A stretch of DNA of 12,880 nt from contig CAVDLN010000042.1 of NCBI GenBank assembly GCA_963609805.1, positions 1 to 12,880 of the forward strand, written 5' to 3'. The notes beneath the pieces are model-generated. The model was not told the origin of the DNA and made no database searches. It saw only the letters and a list, made by a program, of their open reading frames with translations. Both the position numbers and the translations under genes were made by a program. Source of the DNA: CAMEON01 sp963609805. GTDB lineage: Bacteria; Bacillota; Clostridia; Oscillospirales; CAG-272. Positions 6,305 to 12,880 of this stretch are shown here, one piece after another (position 1 is the stretch's first letter; the number at the start of each line of letters is the position of its first letter).

Positions 6305-8779
6305 TCACTCCCTGCGCTTCAGCCGCGCGTATGTTCCCATCAGTTTCTTTATTCCGGCCGTGTCAAACATCACCTCAAACAGAATGTCCCCGCCCATCGG
6401 CTTGACGGACAGAATGACACCGTCCCCGAATGTCTGGTGCGCTACCCGATCACCGGGCTTCAGTGCCTCCATGTCCGATTTGCGGCGGGCCATAATATCC
6501 GCATCCGCGCGGCCGACAGCCTGCTGTCCGACCGTCAGACGATCCGTGTAAACGGGTGCACGGCGGCGCTGTCTCTCGGTATGCATGACCGGTTCGGCCT
6601 GATGCATTTCCGTGAGATCCTCTTTGCTGATGAGCTCGGCCGGTATTTCCTCCACAAAGCGCGAAACGGGATTGTATACAGTCTGCCCGTACCAGAGCCG
6701 TGTCTTGGCGTGAATAATGAACACCTGCTCCTTGGCGCGAGTCAGGGCGACATATGCCAGCCTCCGCTCCTCCTCCATGTCTCCGGGATTTCCGACCATT
6801 GTCTGCATACCCGGGAAGATGCCGTCCTCCATGCCCGGCAGGAAAACAATCGGGAACTCCAGTCCCTTGGCACTGTGCACCGTCATCAGCACCACCGCAT
6901 CCGCCTTGTCATCGTACTTGTCCACATCGGCGACCAAAGCGTTTTCCTCAAGGAAACCGACAAGCGTCGGGCTTTCGGTTTTCTGCTCGTATTCCATCAT
7001 GTTGGACTTCAGCTCGTTCAGATTCTCGATTCGCTCGGTTTCGGAGTCAGGCCCCGTCAGCAGCATCCGCATATAGCCTGTCTTATGCATCACGGCATCA
7101 AACAGTGTTGCCATATCGGAGTGCGACGCAATCTCCGTAAGCTCATCGATAAGCGCGGTGAACGACTTGAGATTGGCGGCGGAACGGGCAAGAACCGGAT
7201 ACTCATCCGCATGCGTCATAATATTGAACATCGAACAGCTCTGCTCCTCCGACAGCTGACTGATGGCATCCAATGTTTTTTCACCGATCTTGCGTTTCGG
7301 CTCGTTGATGATGCGGAGCAGCCGCTCCCTGTCGGCGTGATTGCTGATAAGCTGCAGATAGGCAACGGCATCCCGTATTTCCTTACGGTCATTGAAACGG
7401 GTTCCGCCGACCATGCGGTACGGAATCGCACTCTTTGCAAAGGCCCGCTCCACGGAGCTGGACTGCGAATTCGTACGGTACAGCACGGCAAAATCGCGGA
7501 AGCAGCGGGATGTACCGTCCGGACGCGGCTTTGCCATCATGCGGTTGATTGTTTCCACAATGGAGCGCGATTCGGCTACCTGGTCTTCCGCCGTACGCAG
7601 AATAATCTTCTCCCCCATGCCGGCGCTTGTCCACAGGTTCTTCCCACGACGGCCTTCGTTGTGCGAAATGACCCGGTTGGCCGCTTCCAGAATAGTTCCC
7701 GTCGAACGGTAATTCTGTTCAAGCTTAATTACCCGCGCGTCGGAAAACCGATGGTCAAAGCCCAAGATGTTTTCAATGGTTGCCCCGCGGAATTTATAAA
7801 TGGACTGGTCATCATCTCCGACGACCATCAGATTGCGGTTTCCGCCGGAAAGAAGAATCGCAAGTTCCAGCTGCGCGCGGTTTGTGTCCTGGTATTCGTC
7901 AATGCACACATAGCGGAATTTCTCCTGATAATACTTCCGCACATCGTCGCATGCCCGAAGCAGACGTACCGTCTGCATGATAATGTCGTCAAAATCCATG
8001 GCATTAGAGCGTGCCAGTTCGGCGGCATACTCCCGGTAGATCGCCGCAATCTTCCCTGCCCTGTAATCAGCCCCGGCTGCCGCGGCGGCATCCTCGGGCG
8101 TATGCAGCATATCCTTTTCCCGGCTGATGGCATTCATTACGCTTTTGACGGGGAACTGCTTGTCATCGATATACATCCGTTTGAGCACAGCCGTCAGTGT
8201 TTTTTTCTGGTCTTCCGTATCGTAGATGGTAAAGGATCGGTCATAGCCTATGCGCTGCCCGTCCCGGCGGAGTATCCGCATGCAGATGGAGTGAAAAGTT
8301 CCTGACCAGACATCCTTGGCCATTTCCTCGTCGCCCAGCTGCCTGACCAGCCGCTCCCGGATCTCCCCTGCCGCCTTGTTGGTAAAGGTTATCGCCAGCA
8401 TCCGGTAGGGCGGACACGGATCCGTGATGAACTCGGGCAGAATCCCGGATTCAATCTCCGCACTGCTGAGTACGGAATCGGGCGCGGCAGCCCTCTCCAG
8501 CTCGGCGACCCGTTCCTCTGTTATGTTTTTCGGGACAATGTCACTCTCATACGCGTTCCCGTATCTGATGATAAAAGCAATGCGCCGCACCAGCACGGTT
8601 GTCTTCCCGCTTCCCGCCCCCGCAAGCACCAGAAGCGGGCCCTCGGTTGAATACACCGCCCGGCGCTGCATCGGGTTCAGCCCCGCGTAAACCCTGTCAA
8701 ACAGAGCACGCTTCGCGGCAAGGTACCTCTCCCCGAGGTCATGTGTGTCTTGCTCCGTCTTGGTCATGGTATCTGTCAT
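6305..8779 (-). CDS. pcrA: UvrD/PcrA-type 3'-5' superfamily 1 DNA helicase
   Basis: 824 residues; cytoplasmic ATP-dependent helicase for nucleotide excision repair, replication restart and removal of stalled complexes. Motifs in order: Q-motif LNPMQRRAV (34-42), Walker A AGAGSGKT (53-60), Ia ITFTNKAA (130-137), GTFHS (160-164), II DEYQDTN (294-300), III VVGDDDQSIYKFRGA (319-333), IV LEQNYRS (353-359), V near 629-656 with TVHSAKGLEFPIVFLPGMED, VI LAYVALTRAKE (674-684), and a C-terminal Tudor-like GDRVAHQTFGDGVIL (776-790), known in PcrA to contact RNA polymerase. About 50 extra, mostly acidic residues (73-124) separate motifs I and Ia compared with B. subtilis PcrA. All motif residues look intact. 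The start ATG 8779 has only a weak, distant AAGGA (13 bases), so the first 10-20 residues are uncertain; a second ATG at 8767 has no better site. It follows the 484-residue membrane protein by 70 bp, without a clear promoter or terminator. Confidence 0.96.
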   Translation of the reverse strand: MTDTMTKTEQDTHDLGERYLAAKRALFDRVYAGLNPMQRRAVYSTEGPLLVLAGAGSGKTTVLVRRIAFIIRYGNAYESDIVPKNITEERVAELERAAAPDSVLSSAEIESGILPEFITDPCPPYRMLAITFTNKAAGEIRERLVRQLGDEEMAKDVWSGTFHSICMRILRRDGQRIGYDRSFTIYDTEDQKKTLTAVLKRMYIDDKQFPVKSVMNAISREKDMLHTPEDAAAAAGADYRAGKIAAIYREYAAELARSNAMDFDDIIMQTVRLLRACDDVRKYYQEKFRYVCIDEYQDTNRAQLELAILLSGGNRNLMVVGDDDQSIYKFRGATIENILGFDHRFSDARVIKLEQNYRSTGTILEAANRVISHNEGRRGKNLWTSAGMGEKIILRTAEDQVAESRSIVETINRMMAKPRPDGTSRCFRDFAVLYRTNSQSSSVERAFAKSAIPYRMVGGTRFNDRKEIRDAVAYLQLISNHADRERLLRIINEPKRKIGEKTLDAISQLSEEQSCSMFNIMTHADEYPVLARSAANLKSFTALIDELTEIASHSDMATLFDAVMHKTGYMRMLLTGPDSETERIENLNELKSNMMEYEQKTESPTLVGFLEENALVADVDKYDDKADAVVLMTVHSAKGLEFPIVFLPGMEDGIFPGMQTMVGNPGDMEEERRLAYVALTRAKEQVFIIHAKTRLWYGQTVYNPVSRFVEEIPAELISKEDLTEMHQAEPVMHTERQRRRAPVYTDRLTVGQQAVGRADADIMARRKSDMEALKPGDRVAHQTFGDGVILSVKPMGGDILFEVMFDTAGIKKLMGTYARLKRRE
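6308..6313 (-). promoter_or_regulatory. Ribosome binding site that decides the elaA start
   Basis: AGGGAG on the minus strand, 5 bases before the ATG at 6302. The alternative GTG at 6308-6306 shares a base with this site and so would have no usable spacing. The site lies inside the last codons of pcrA, so translation of the two genes is likely coupled. Confidence 0.6.
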
Positions 8780-8849
8780 ATATGCAATCTAATCCTTCTT
8801 TCGTTATTCCCGCTGTAGAGTACGCTCAAAACTCCCGCCGGACTTCTTT

Positions 8850-10304
8850 TCATGCGAGAAGATAGCGTGTATCCATCTGCCTCCGTATATTTCCCAGCAC
8901 CCGTATATACGACACGGCAAAAACAATTTTCAGAACCGTGTTCAGAGGTCCGAACACGGCCATTGCGGTATTCAGCGCATGGGGGAGCGTCGCCATGTAA
9001 ACCACGGGGAACAGAACGGCCGCGCATCCGATTATCGTGGCAATCAGAACTCCCCTCCTCAGGCTGCTGTGTATCTCCTGTTCGGCTCCGGCCATCCGGG
9101 GGTCATTTTCCCGCCCGACGGGAGTCCCCGTATAGCGGTCTATTACACTGTTCAGCAGCCGTCTCACCACAAGCAGCAGCAGAACAAAGAACAGCTGCGC
9201 TGCCAGCAGCATTGCGCACATAATGTAAAAATCCTTGCATGCCGCCGCATCCTTGAGCATACGGTTGGCATTCTCCAGCAGCGCAGAGTATCGGGTCTGT
9301 GTATAGGATTCGCTGTCCAGCAGGCCGTCGGAGACAAAATCGTGCAGGATAATCGACTGCTTCACCGCTGCGGCAGCGGACAGCAGCAGAAAAACAGCCG
9401 ACACGCCTATGACCGGCAGATACCGCACCCTGATGCATTTCCGCAAGGACACGGCGGCGCACAGGATGCACACCCCCGCCAGTACATCTGGCAGCACATT
9501 GATCCCGTCCACGTAGAAATCAATCGTCAGCACGCCGGCCGAACCCAGCAGGAACAGGGCTCGCCTCACCGCGCGGCACCGCACAAGATCCGGATGCAGT
9601 TCCATATAGCCGTTCAAAGACTGACGCAGCGAGGCGACGAACGGTTGATCGTTCCGCACCGCGCGGGCATATCGAATAACATGGGTAAGCCATACGATGC
9701 CGCATACCAGTACGACGGCAGCGCAGATCAGCCGAATCACACCGACATAGCCGTACAGGGAAGACCAGCGGTTCACCCCGTCCTCTCCGCTCTGACTGTT
9801 GAACAGAACCGTCACCTCGGGCAGAACAGCCAGCAGTTCCCGGGCCGTCATAAATACCAGCGTGTGGCGGAGAAGTCTGTCCGTGCCGGAGGTTCCCCGT
9901 CTGTCCGAACGCAGAACGGCCTTTCCGTCATGCAGAAATGCCAGCTGCGTAAATCCGGCCGCGACCTCGCGCCACGCCGGGAACAAGACTATACAGTCCA
10001 GAACCGCCAGCGTAAACAGAACGAGAAGCTGCTCCACAGGCTGCTCGGAAGAGGAAGTCAGACCGAATATAAACGGAATCGACAGAATGCGGATGGCAGC
10101 CAGCAGAACCAGCCGTCGGAACAGCCGGATTGCCTCGTCAAAATGTCCGTCCAAAACAGCCAGCCGCCGCAGTCCGCGCAGAATCAGAAGATACCCGATA
10201 AGGTCGGGAAGCAGGTCAAACACGCTGACAAAAGGATCAAACAGGAACACGGCCCCCGCCACAATACAGCCTAGACCCAGCGTTCCGCTATTGCGCTCTT
10301 TCAT
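8850..10304 (-). CDS. Polytopic membrane protein of unknown function with an internal repeat
   Basis: 484 residues; I do not recognise a named family. About 10-12 hydrophobic spans are visible (for example 9-22, 31-50, 64-82, 91-109, 147-168, 186-209, 247-262, 268-287, 296-314, 359-381, 418-436, 448-469). The element D-x-x-V-x(5)-L-P-D followed by a hydrophobic span occurs at 23-42 (D23, V26, L32-P33-D34) and again at 262-281 (D262, V265, L271-P272-D273), an offset of 239 residues or half the protein, which suggests duplication of one unit. Basic loops near 131-146 and 240-249 are probably cytoplasmic. There is no signal peptide distinct from the first span. The start ATG 10304 has AGGAG (10312-10316) nine bases upstream, overlapping the TAG stop of the preceding gene. 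It lies 12 bp after the 239-residue protein, so the two are surely co-transcribed and probably act together. Confidence 0.85.
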   Translation of the reverse strand: MKERNSGTLGLGCIVAGAVFLFDPFVSVFDLLPDLIGYLLILRGLRRLAVLDGHFDEAIRLFRRLVLLAAIRILSIPFIFGLTSSSEQPVEQLLVLFTLAVLDCIVLFPAWREVAAGFTQLAFLHDGKAVLRSDRRGTSGTDRLLRHTLVFMTARELLAVLPEVTVLFNSQSGEDGVNRWSSLYGYVGVIRLICAAVVLVCGIVWLTHVIRYARAVRNDQPFVASLRQSLNGYMELHPDLVRCRAVRRALFLLGSAGVLTIDFYVDGINVLPDVLAGVCILCAAVSLRKCIRVRYLPVIGVSAVFLLLSAAAAVKQSIILHDFVSDGLLDSESYTQTRYSALLENANRMLKDAAACKDFYIMCAMLLAAQLFFVLLLLVVRRLLNSVIDRYTGTPVGRENDPRMAGAEQEIHSSLRRGVLIATIIGCAAVLFPVVYMATLPHALNTAMAVFGPLNTVLKIVFAVSYIRVLGNIRRQMDTRYLLA

Positions 10305-10316
10305 TTTGAACCACTC

Positions 10317-11036
10317 CTACTTCTTTTTCTTTCCGCTCCGCCGTGTCCGGCGGGCTTCCTCCCGCTGCCGGCGGTATTCTATGCTTTCCTCCACGGCACG
10401 CCGGGAGCGTTCCTCCATCTTGTCGTTGATGCGGTTAACCCACGCAAAGCGGGAACGTCTGCGCGGTGCTCCCTCCTCTTCCCCTGCCGGGCAGATCAGC
10501 TGATAGGCACGCAGCAGCGTCCAGCAGACCATAAGGTAACCTATCAGCTGAATCAGCAAAACAATCTTTGTTATGGTCTGATCCTCAAAGGCGGCAACCG
10601 CCGGGAAAACCAGCAGGACAATCTGCCCTGCCGCCCATACGCCCAGCATAGCGGCATCCCACGGGACAGCCGTACTCACCTTCTCCGCTCCTACACTCTT
10701 TGCAAGACTCCCCGTAGCATACAACAGCCCAGCCGTATGAATCAGCTGGAGCGCAAAGAGGACGATGTTCGGCACTGTCTCATCCAATCCCGGCAGCGGG
10801 AACTCCCACAGGAATACCTCGCCGAGAAAGGACACGGCGCCGTACACGCCGAGCACGATCCATGCGGCCGATGTCGCAACCGTTATACCGAACCTGTGCT
10901 TGTACTCATACAGATTTCCGGCGGCGATAAAGCTGACCGCTCCGCCGACGGCATAGAACGCGAACGCATAGTCACCCACCGCAAACGACAGAAATGTCAA
11001 GGTAAAATACCCTGCCAGCATTAATCCGAAACCCAT
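10317..11036 (-). CDS. Six-span membrane protein of unknown function with basic C-terminal tail
   Basis: 239 residues, family not recognised. Six hydrophobic spans are seen near 4-20, 24-40, 50-71, 89-109, 128-149 and 157-178. They are followed by a cytoplasmic tail of about 60 residues rich in Arg, Glu and Lys (183-239), probably helical or coiled, ending in four lysines. The many Arg and Lys after the last span place the tail inside by the positive-inside rule; six spans then put the very short N-terminus inside too. The first residues already run into a span, so there is no cleaved signal. The start ATG 11036 has GGAGG (11048-11052) eleven bases upstream, within a longer purine run. The gene follows secA by 49 bp and precedes the 484-residue protein by 12 bp. 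Nothing in the sequence suggests an enzyme active site. Confidence 0.85.
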   Translation of the reverse strand: MGFGLMLAGYFTLTFLSFAVGDYAFAFYAVGGAVSFIAAGNLYEYKHRFGITVATSAAWIVLGVYGAVSFLGEVFLWEFPLPGLDETVPNIVLFALQLIHTAGLLYATGSLAKSVGAEKVSTAVPWDAAMLGVWAAGQIVLLVFPAVAAFEDQTITKIVLLIQLIGYLMVCWTLLRAYQLICPAGEEEGAPRRRSRFAWVNRINDKMEERSRRAVEESIEYRRQREEARRTRRSGKKKK

Positions 11037-11085
11037 GATTCAGCGTTCCTCCCTCCTGCCGCGCTGCTGCGTGCCGTACCGCATG

Positions 11086-12880
11086 TCATTCCGTACGGTT
11101 CACATTGGAGCCGCAGCAGTTCTTGTATTTTTTCCCGGACCCGCACGGGCAGGGATCATTACGCCCTACTTTGGGTGCGGCGCGGCGCGGCGTCAGCACA
11201 ACTTTCTTTGCGGACGGCTTGGATCCTCCCTCAAAGCCCTCCGTCAAAGGCTTGGCAACCTGCACGCGTTTGATTTCCTGCCTGGGTTTCGGCGCAACGG
11301 TCAGCAGCATACGTACGGTCTTATCGCGTATCTCCGCTACCATGGCGTCAAACATATCCGCACCGACCAGTCTGTATTCGTTTACGGGGTCACGGTTGGC
11401 ATAGGCCTGCAGACCGATATCATTTTTGAGTTCGTCCATGGCGTCCAGATGATCCATCCACGCTCTGTCCACATTCTGGAGCAGGATAACGCGTTCGACT
11501 TCACGGAAGGTTTCCGGCGTAAACAGCTGTTCCTGCTCCGCGAGTCTCTCATCCGCCCGTGCAAGCAGCGACTCCAGCACGTCCTCGCGCTTCAGCGCCT
11601 TCAGCTGCTCGGGGGAATACCGAAGGTCGTCGTCCCGGCAGATATATCCGAGAAGAGCCGCGCGCAGCCCGTCCAGCTCCCAGTTCTGCGCATGCTCGTC
11701 CGCCGTATGCGCCTGTACGATCTCCTCAACGGTTTCGTGAATCATCCGGCGCATGGTTTCGGTCAGGTCCTCATCATCGAGCACCTGTTTGCGCTGATTA
11801 TAAATGACGTTACGCTGCTGGTTCATGACGTCGTCATATGCCAGCACGTACTTCCTGCGTTTGAAGTTCTGATCCTCAATGCGCTTCTGCGCCGACTCAA
11901 TGGTATTGGACAGGATGCGCGCCTGAATCGGCGTGTCCTCATCCACACCCAGCCGGTCAATCATGCTGATGATGCGATCATTGTTGCCGAACAGGCGCAT
12001 CAGGTCGTCCTCCAGCGAAATGAAGAACTTGGATTCGCCGGGATCGCCCTGCCGTCCCGAACGGCCCCGCAGCTGATTGTCAATCCGTCGGCTCTCATGA
12101 CGTTCGGTGCCCAGGATGAAGAGACCCCCTGCCTCGCGCACTTTGTCCGCCTCCGGCGCGACCTCCTCACGATGCTTGGCGTAGAGTTCGCGGTACTGAC
12201 GGCGCACGCCCAGCACGGCCTCGTCCTGCGTGTCCGCGCTGCCTGTCGCAAGCGCAATCAGTCCCTCGTCAACGCCGGCGGCGCGCAGATCCGCCTTTGC
12301 CATGTATTCCGGGTTTCCTCCCAGCATGATATCGGTTCCGCGTCCCGCCATGTTCGTGGAAATGGTCACGGCGCCGAATTTGCCTGCCTGCGCCACGATT
12401 TCCGCCTCTTTGGCATGGTATTTTGCGTTCAGAACCGTATGCTTGATGCCTTCCTTTTTGAGCAGCGCCGAAAGCACCTCGGACTTGTCAATCGACACGG
12501 TACCCACCAGAACCGGCTGTCCCTTTTCGTGGCACTTACGCACCTGCTCCACAACGGCACGGTACTTTCCCGCCGTTGTCTTGTAAACGGCATCGTCGTG
12601 ATCCTTGCGGATCATGGGCATATTGGTGGGTACGGAGACCACATCGAGCTGATAAATTTCCCGGAATTCCTCCTCCTCGGTCAGCGCCGTTCCGGTCATG
12701 CCGGACAGCTTGCCGTACATACGGAAGTAATTCTGGAAGGTAATGGTAGCCAGCGTCTTGTTTTCCTTCTGGATGCTGACACCCTCCTTTGCCTCAATCG
12801 CCTGATGCAGCCCGTCTGAGAAGCGGCGTCCGGGCATCAGACGTCCCGTGAAAGCATCCACAATCATGACGCCGTTTTCG
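11086..12880 (-). CDS. secA: Preprotein translocase ATPase SecA, C-terminal two thirds, cut by window end
   Basis: ATPase motor that drives unfolded preproteins through SecYEG. 597 residues are visible (frame open at 12880); with a usual length near 850-900 residues, about the first 300, including Walker A and B of the first nucleotide-binding domain, lie outside the window. Seen (numbered from the first visible residue): IVDAFTGRLMPGRRFSDGLH (6-25), TFQNYFRMYGKLSGMTGTA (47-65), second ATPase domain TNMAGRGTDI (175-184), GTERHESRRIDNQLRGRSGR (257-276) with the arginine finger region, the scaffold/two-helix-finger region WMDHLDAMDELK (474-485), and a C-terminal zinc site C-x-C-x8-C-C (577-589), which in other SecA proteins binds SecB or phospholipid. 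No internal defect. Probably heads the minus-strand operon or lies near its head. In several Firmicutes prfB follows secA; here the two membrane-protein genes follow instead. Confidence 0.97.
   Translation of the reverse strand, partial: ENGVMIVDAFTGRLMPGRRFSDGLHQAIEAKEGVSIQKENKTLATITFQNYFRMYGKLSGMTGTALTEEEEFREIYQLDVVSVPTNMPMIRKDHDDAVYKTTAGKYRAVVEQVRKCHEKGQPVLVGTVSIDKSEVLSALLKKEGIKHTVLNAKYHAKEAEIVAQAGKFGAVTISTNMAGRGTDIMLGGNPEYMAKADLRAAGVDEGLIALATGSADTQDEAVLGVRRQYRELYAKHREEVAPEADKVREAGGLFILGTERHESRRIDNQLRGRSGRQGDPGESKFFISLEDDLMRLFGNNDRIISMIDRLGVDEDTPIQARILSNTIESAQKRIEDQNFKRRKYVLAYDDVMNQQRNVIYNQRKQVLDDEDLTETMRRMIHETVEEIVQAHTADEHAQNWELDGLRAALLGYICRDDDLRYSPEQLKALKREDVLESLLARADERLAEQEQLFTPETFREVERVILLQNVDRAWMDHLDAMDELKNDIGLQAYANRDPVNEYRLVGADMFDAMVAEIRDKTVRMLLTVAPKPRQEIKRVQVAKPLTEGFEGGSKPSAKKVVLTPRRAAPKVGRNDPCPCGSGKKYKNCCGSNVNRTE

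Noticed and set aside
6038..8305. Long open frame of 755 codons on the plus strand, antisense to pcrA
   Set aside because: It is a shadow of pcrA, whose codons rarely contain TTA, CTA or TCA. The product is His/Arg/Cys-rich without domains, and the minus strand encodes a full helicase.
8780..8849. Internal promoter for pcrA in the 70 bp gap
   Set aside because: The best minus-strand pair is TTGAGC with TAACGA at 17 bp, only 2/6 at the -10. There is no convincing promoter or terminator, so read-through from upstream is more likely.
8979..10274. Open frame of 431 codons on the plus strand, antisense to the 484-residue membrane protein
   Set aside because: The translation is Gln/His/Arg-rich low-complexity with no hydrophobic core. 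The minus-strand gene has ribosome site, operon spacing and clear membrane spans.
11074..11098. Inverted repeat CCGTAC...GTACGG at the end of secA as a terminator
   Set aside because: The 6-bp stem has a 14-base loop and no U-run, and lies partly within the secA coding end; it is too weak for a terminator.
11035..12819. Open frame of 594 codons on the plus strand, antisense to secA
   Set aside because: The minus strand encodes unmistakable SecA; the plus-strand product has no recognisable domain.

Overview
The window looks like a chromosomal segment of a moderately GC-rich low-GC-lineage Gram-positive (Firmicutes/Bacillota), most likely class Clostridia and possibly the Ruminococcaceae/Oscillospirales group. 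This is an inference from strong AGGAGG-type ribosome sites, a GTP-type PEP carboxykinase, SecA and PcrA sequences of clostridial character, a textbook sigma-A promoter, and genes packed with 4-8 bp overlaps. There is no rRNA, tRNA, CRISPR array, transposase or phage gene. All genes are intact except the two cut by the window ends (pckG on the left, secA on the right).

Layout. (1) 1-978, minus: the N-terminal 326 residues of GTP-dependent PEP carboxykinase. (2) 979-1297: a 319 bp divergent control region holding a candidate pckG promoter, a perfect 16-bp palindrome, an 8-bp inverted repeat around the lgt-like -35 box, and a near-consensus extended -10 promoter reading right. (3) 1298-5758, plus: a four-gene operon made of a divergent Lgt-family membrane protein, a family 2 glycosyltransferase, a Wzx/MOP-type flippase and a second family 2 glycosyltransferase. 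The first three genes overlap by 8 and 4 bp. (4) 5816-5867: a 24-bp-stem hairpin that serves as a terminator for both converging operons. (5) 5859-12880, minus: secA (partial), a 6-TM protein, a roughly 10-12-TM protein with an internal repeat, pcrA, and an ElaA-type acetyltransferase, all in one direction with gaps of 49, 12, 70 and 2 bp, ending at the shared terminator.

How the genes fit together. The plus-strand cassette looks like a small cell-surface glycan module: two cytoplasmic GT-A glycosyltransferases would build a lipid-linked glycan and the flippase would export it. The leading Lgt-like gene ties the module to membrane lipid or lipoprotein chemistry, but it lacks several residues known to matter in true Lgt, so its reaction is open. 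The minus-strand operon joins core export (SecA) and repair (PcrA) to two unrecognised polytopic membrane proteins. Those two proteins and the Lgt-like protein are the least explained parts of the window. I found no clear evidence of a wholly new defence or mobile system here.
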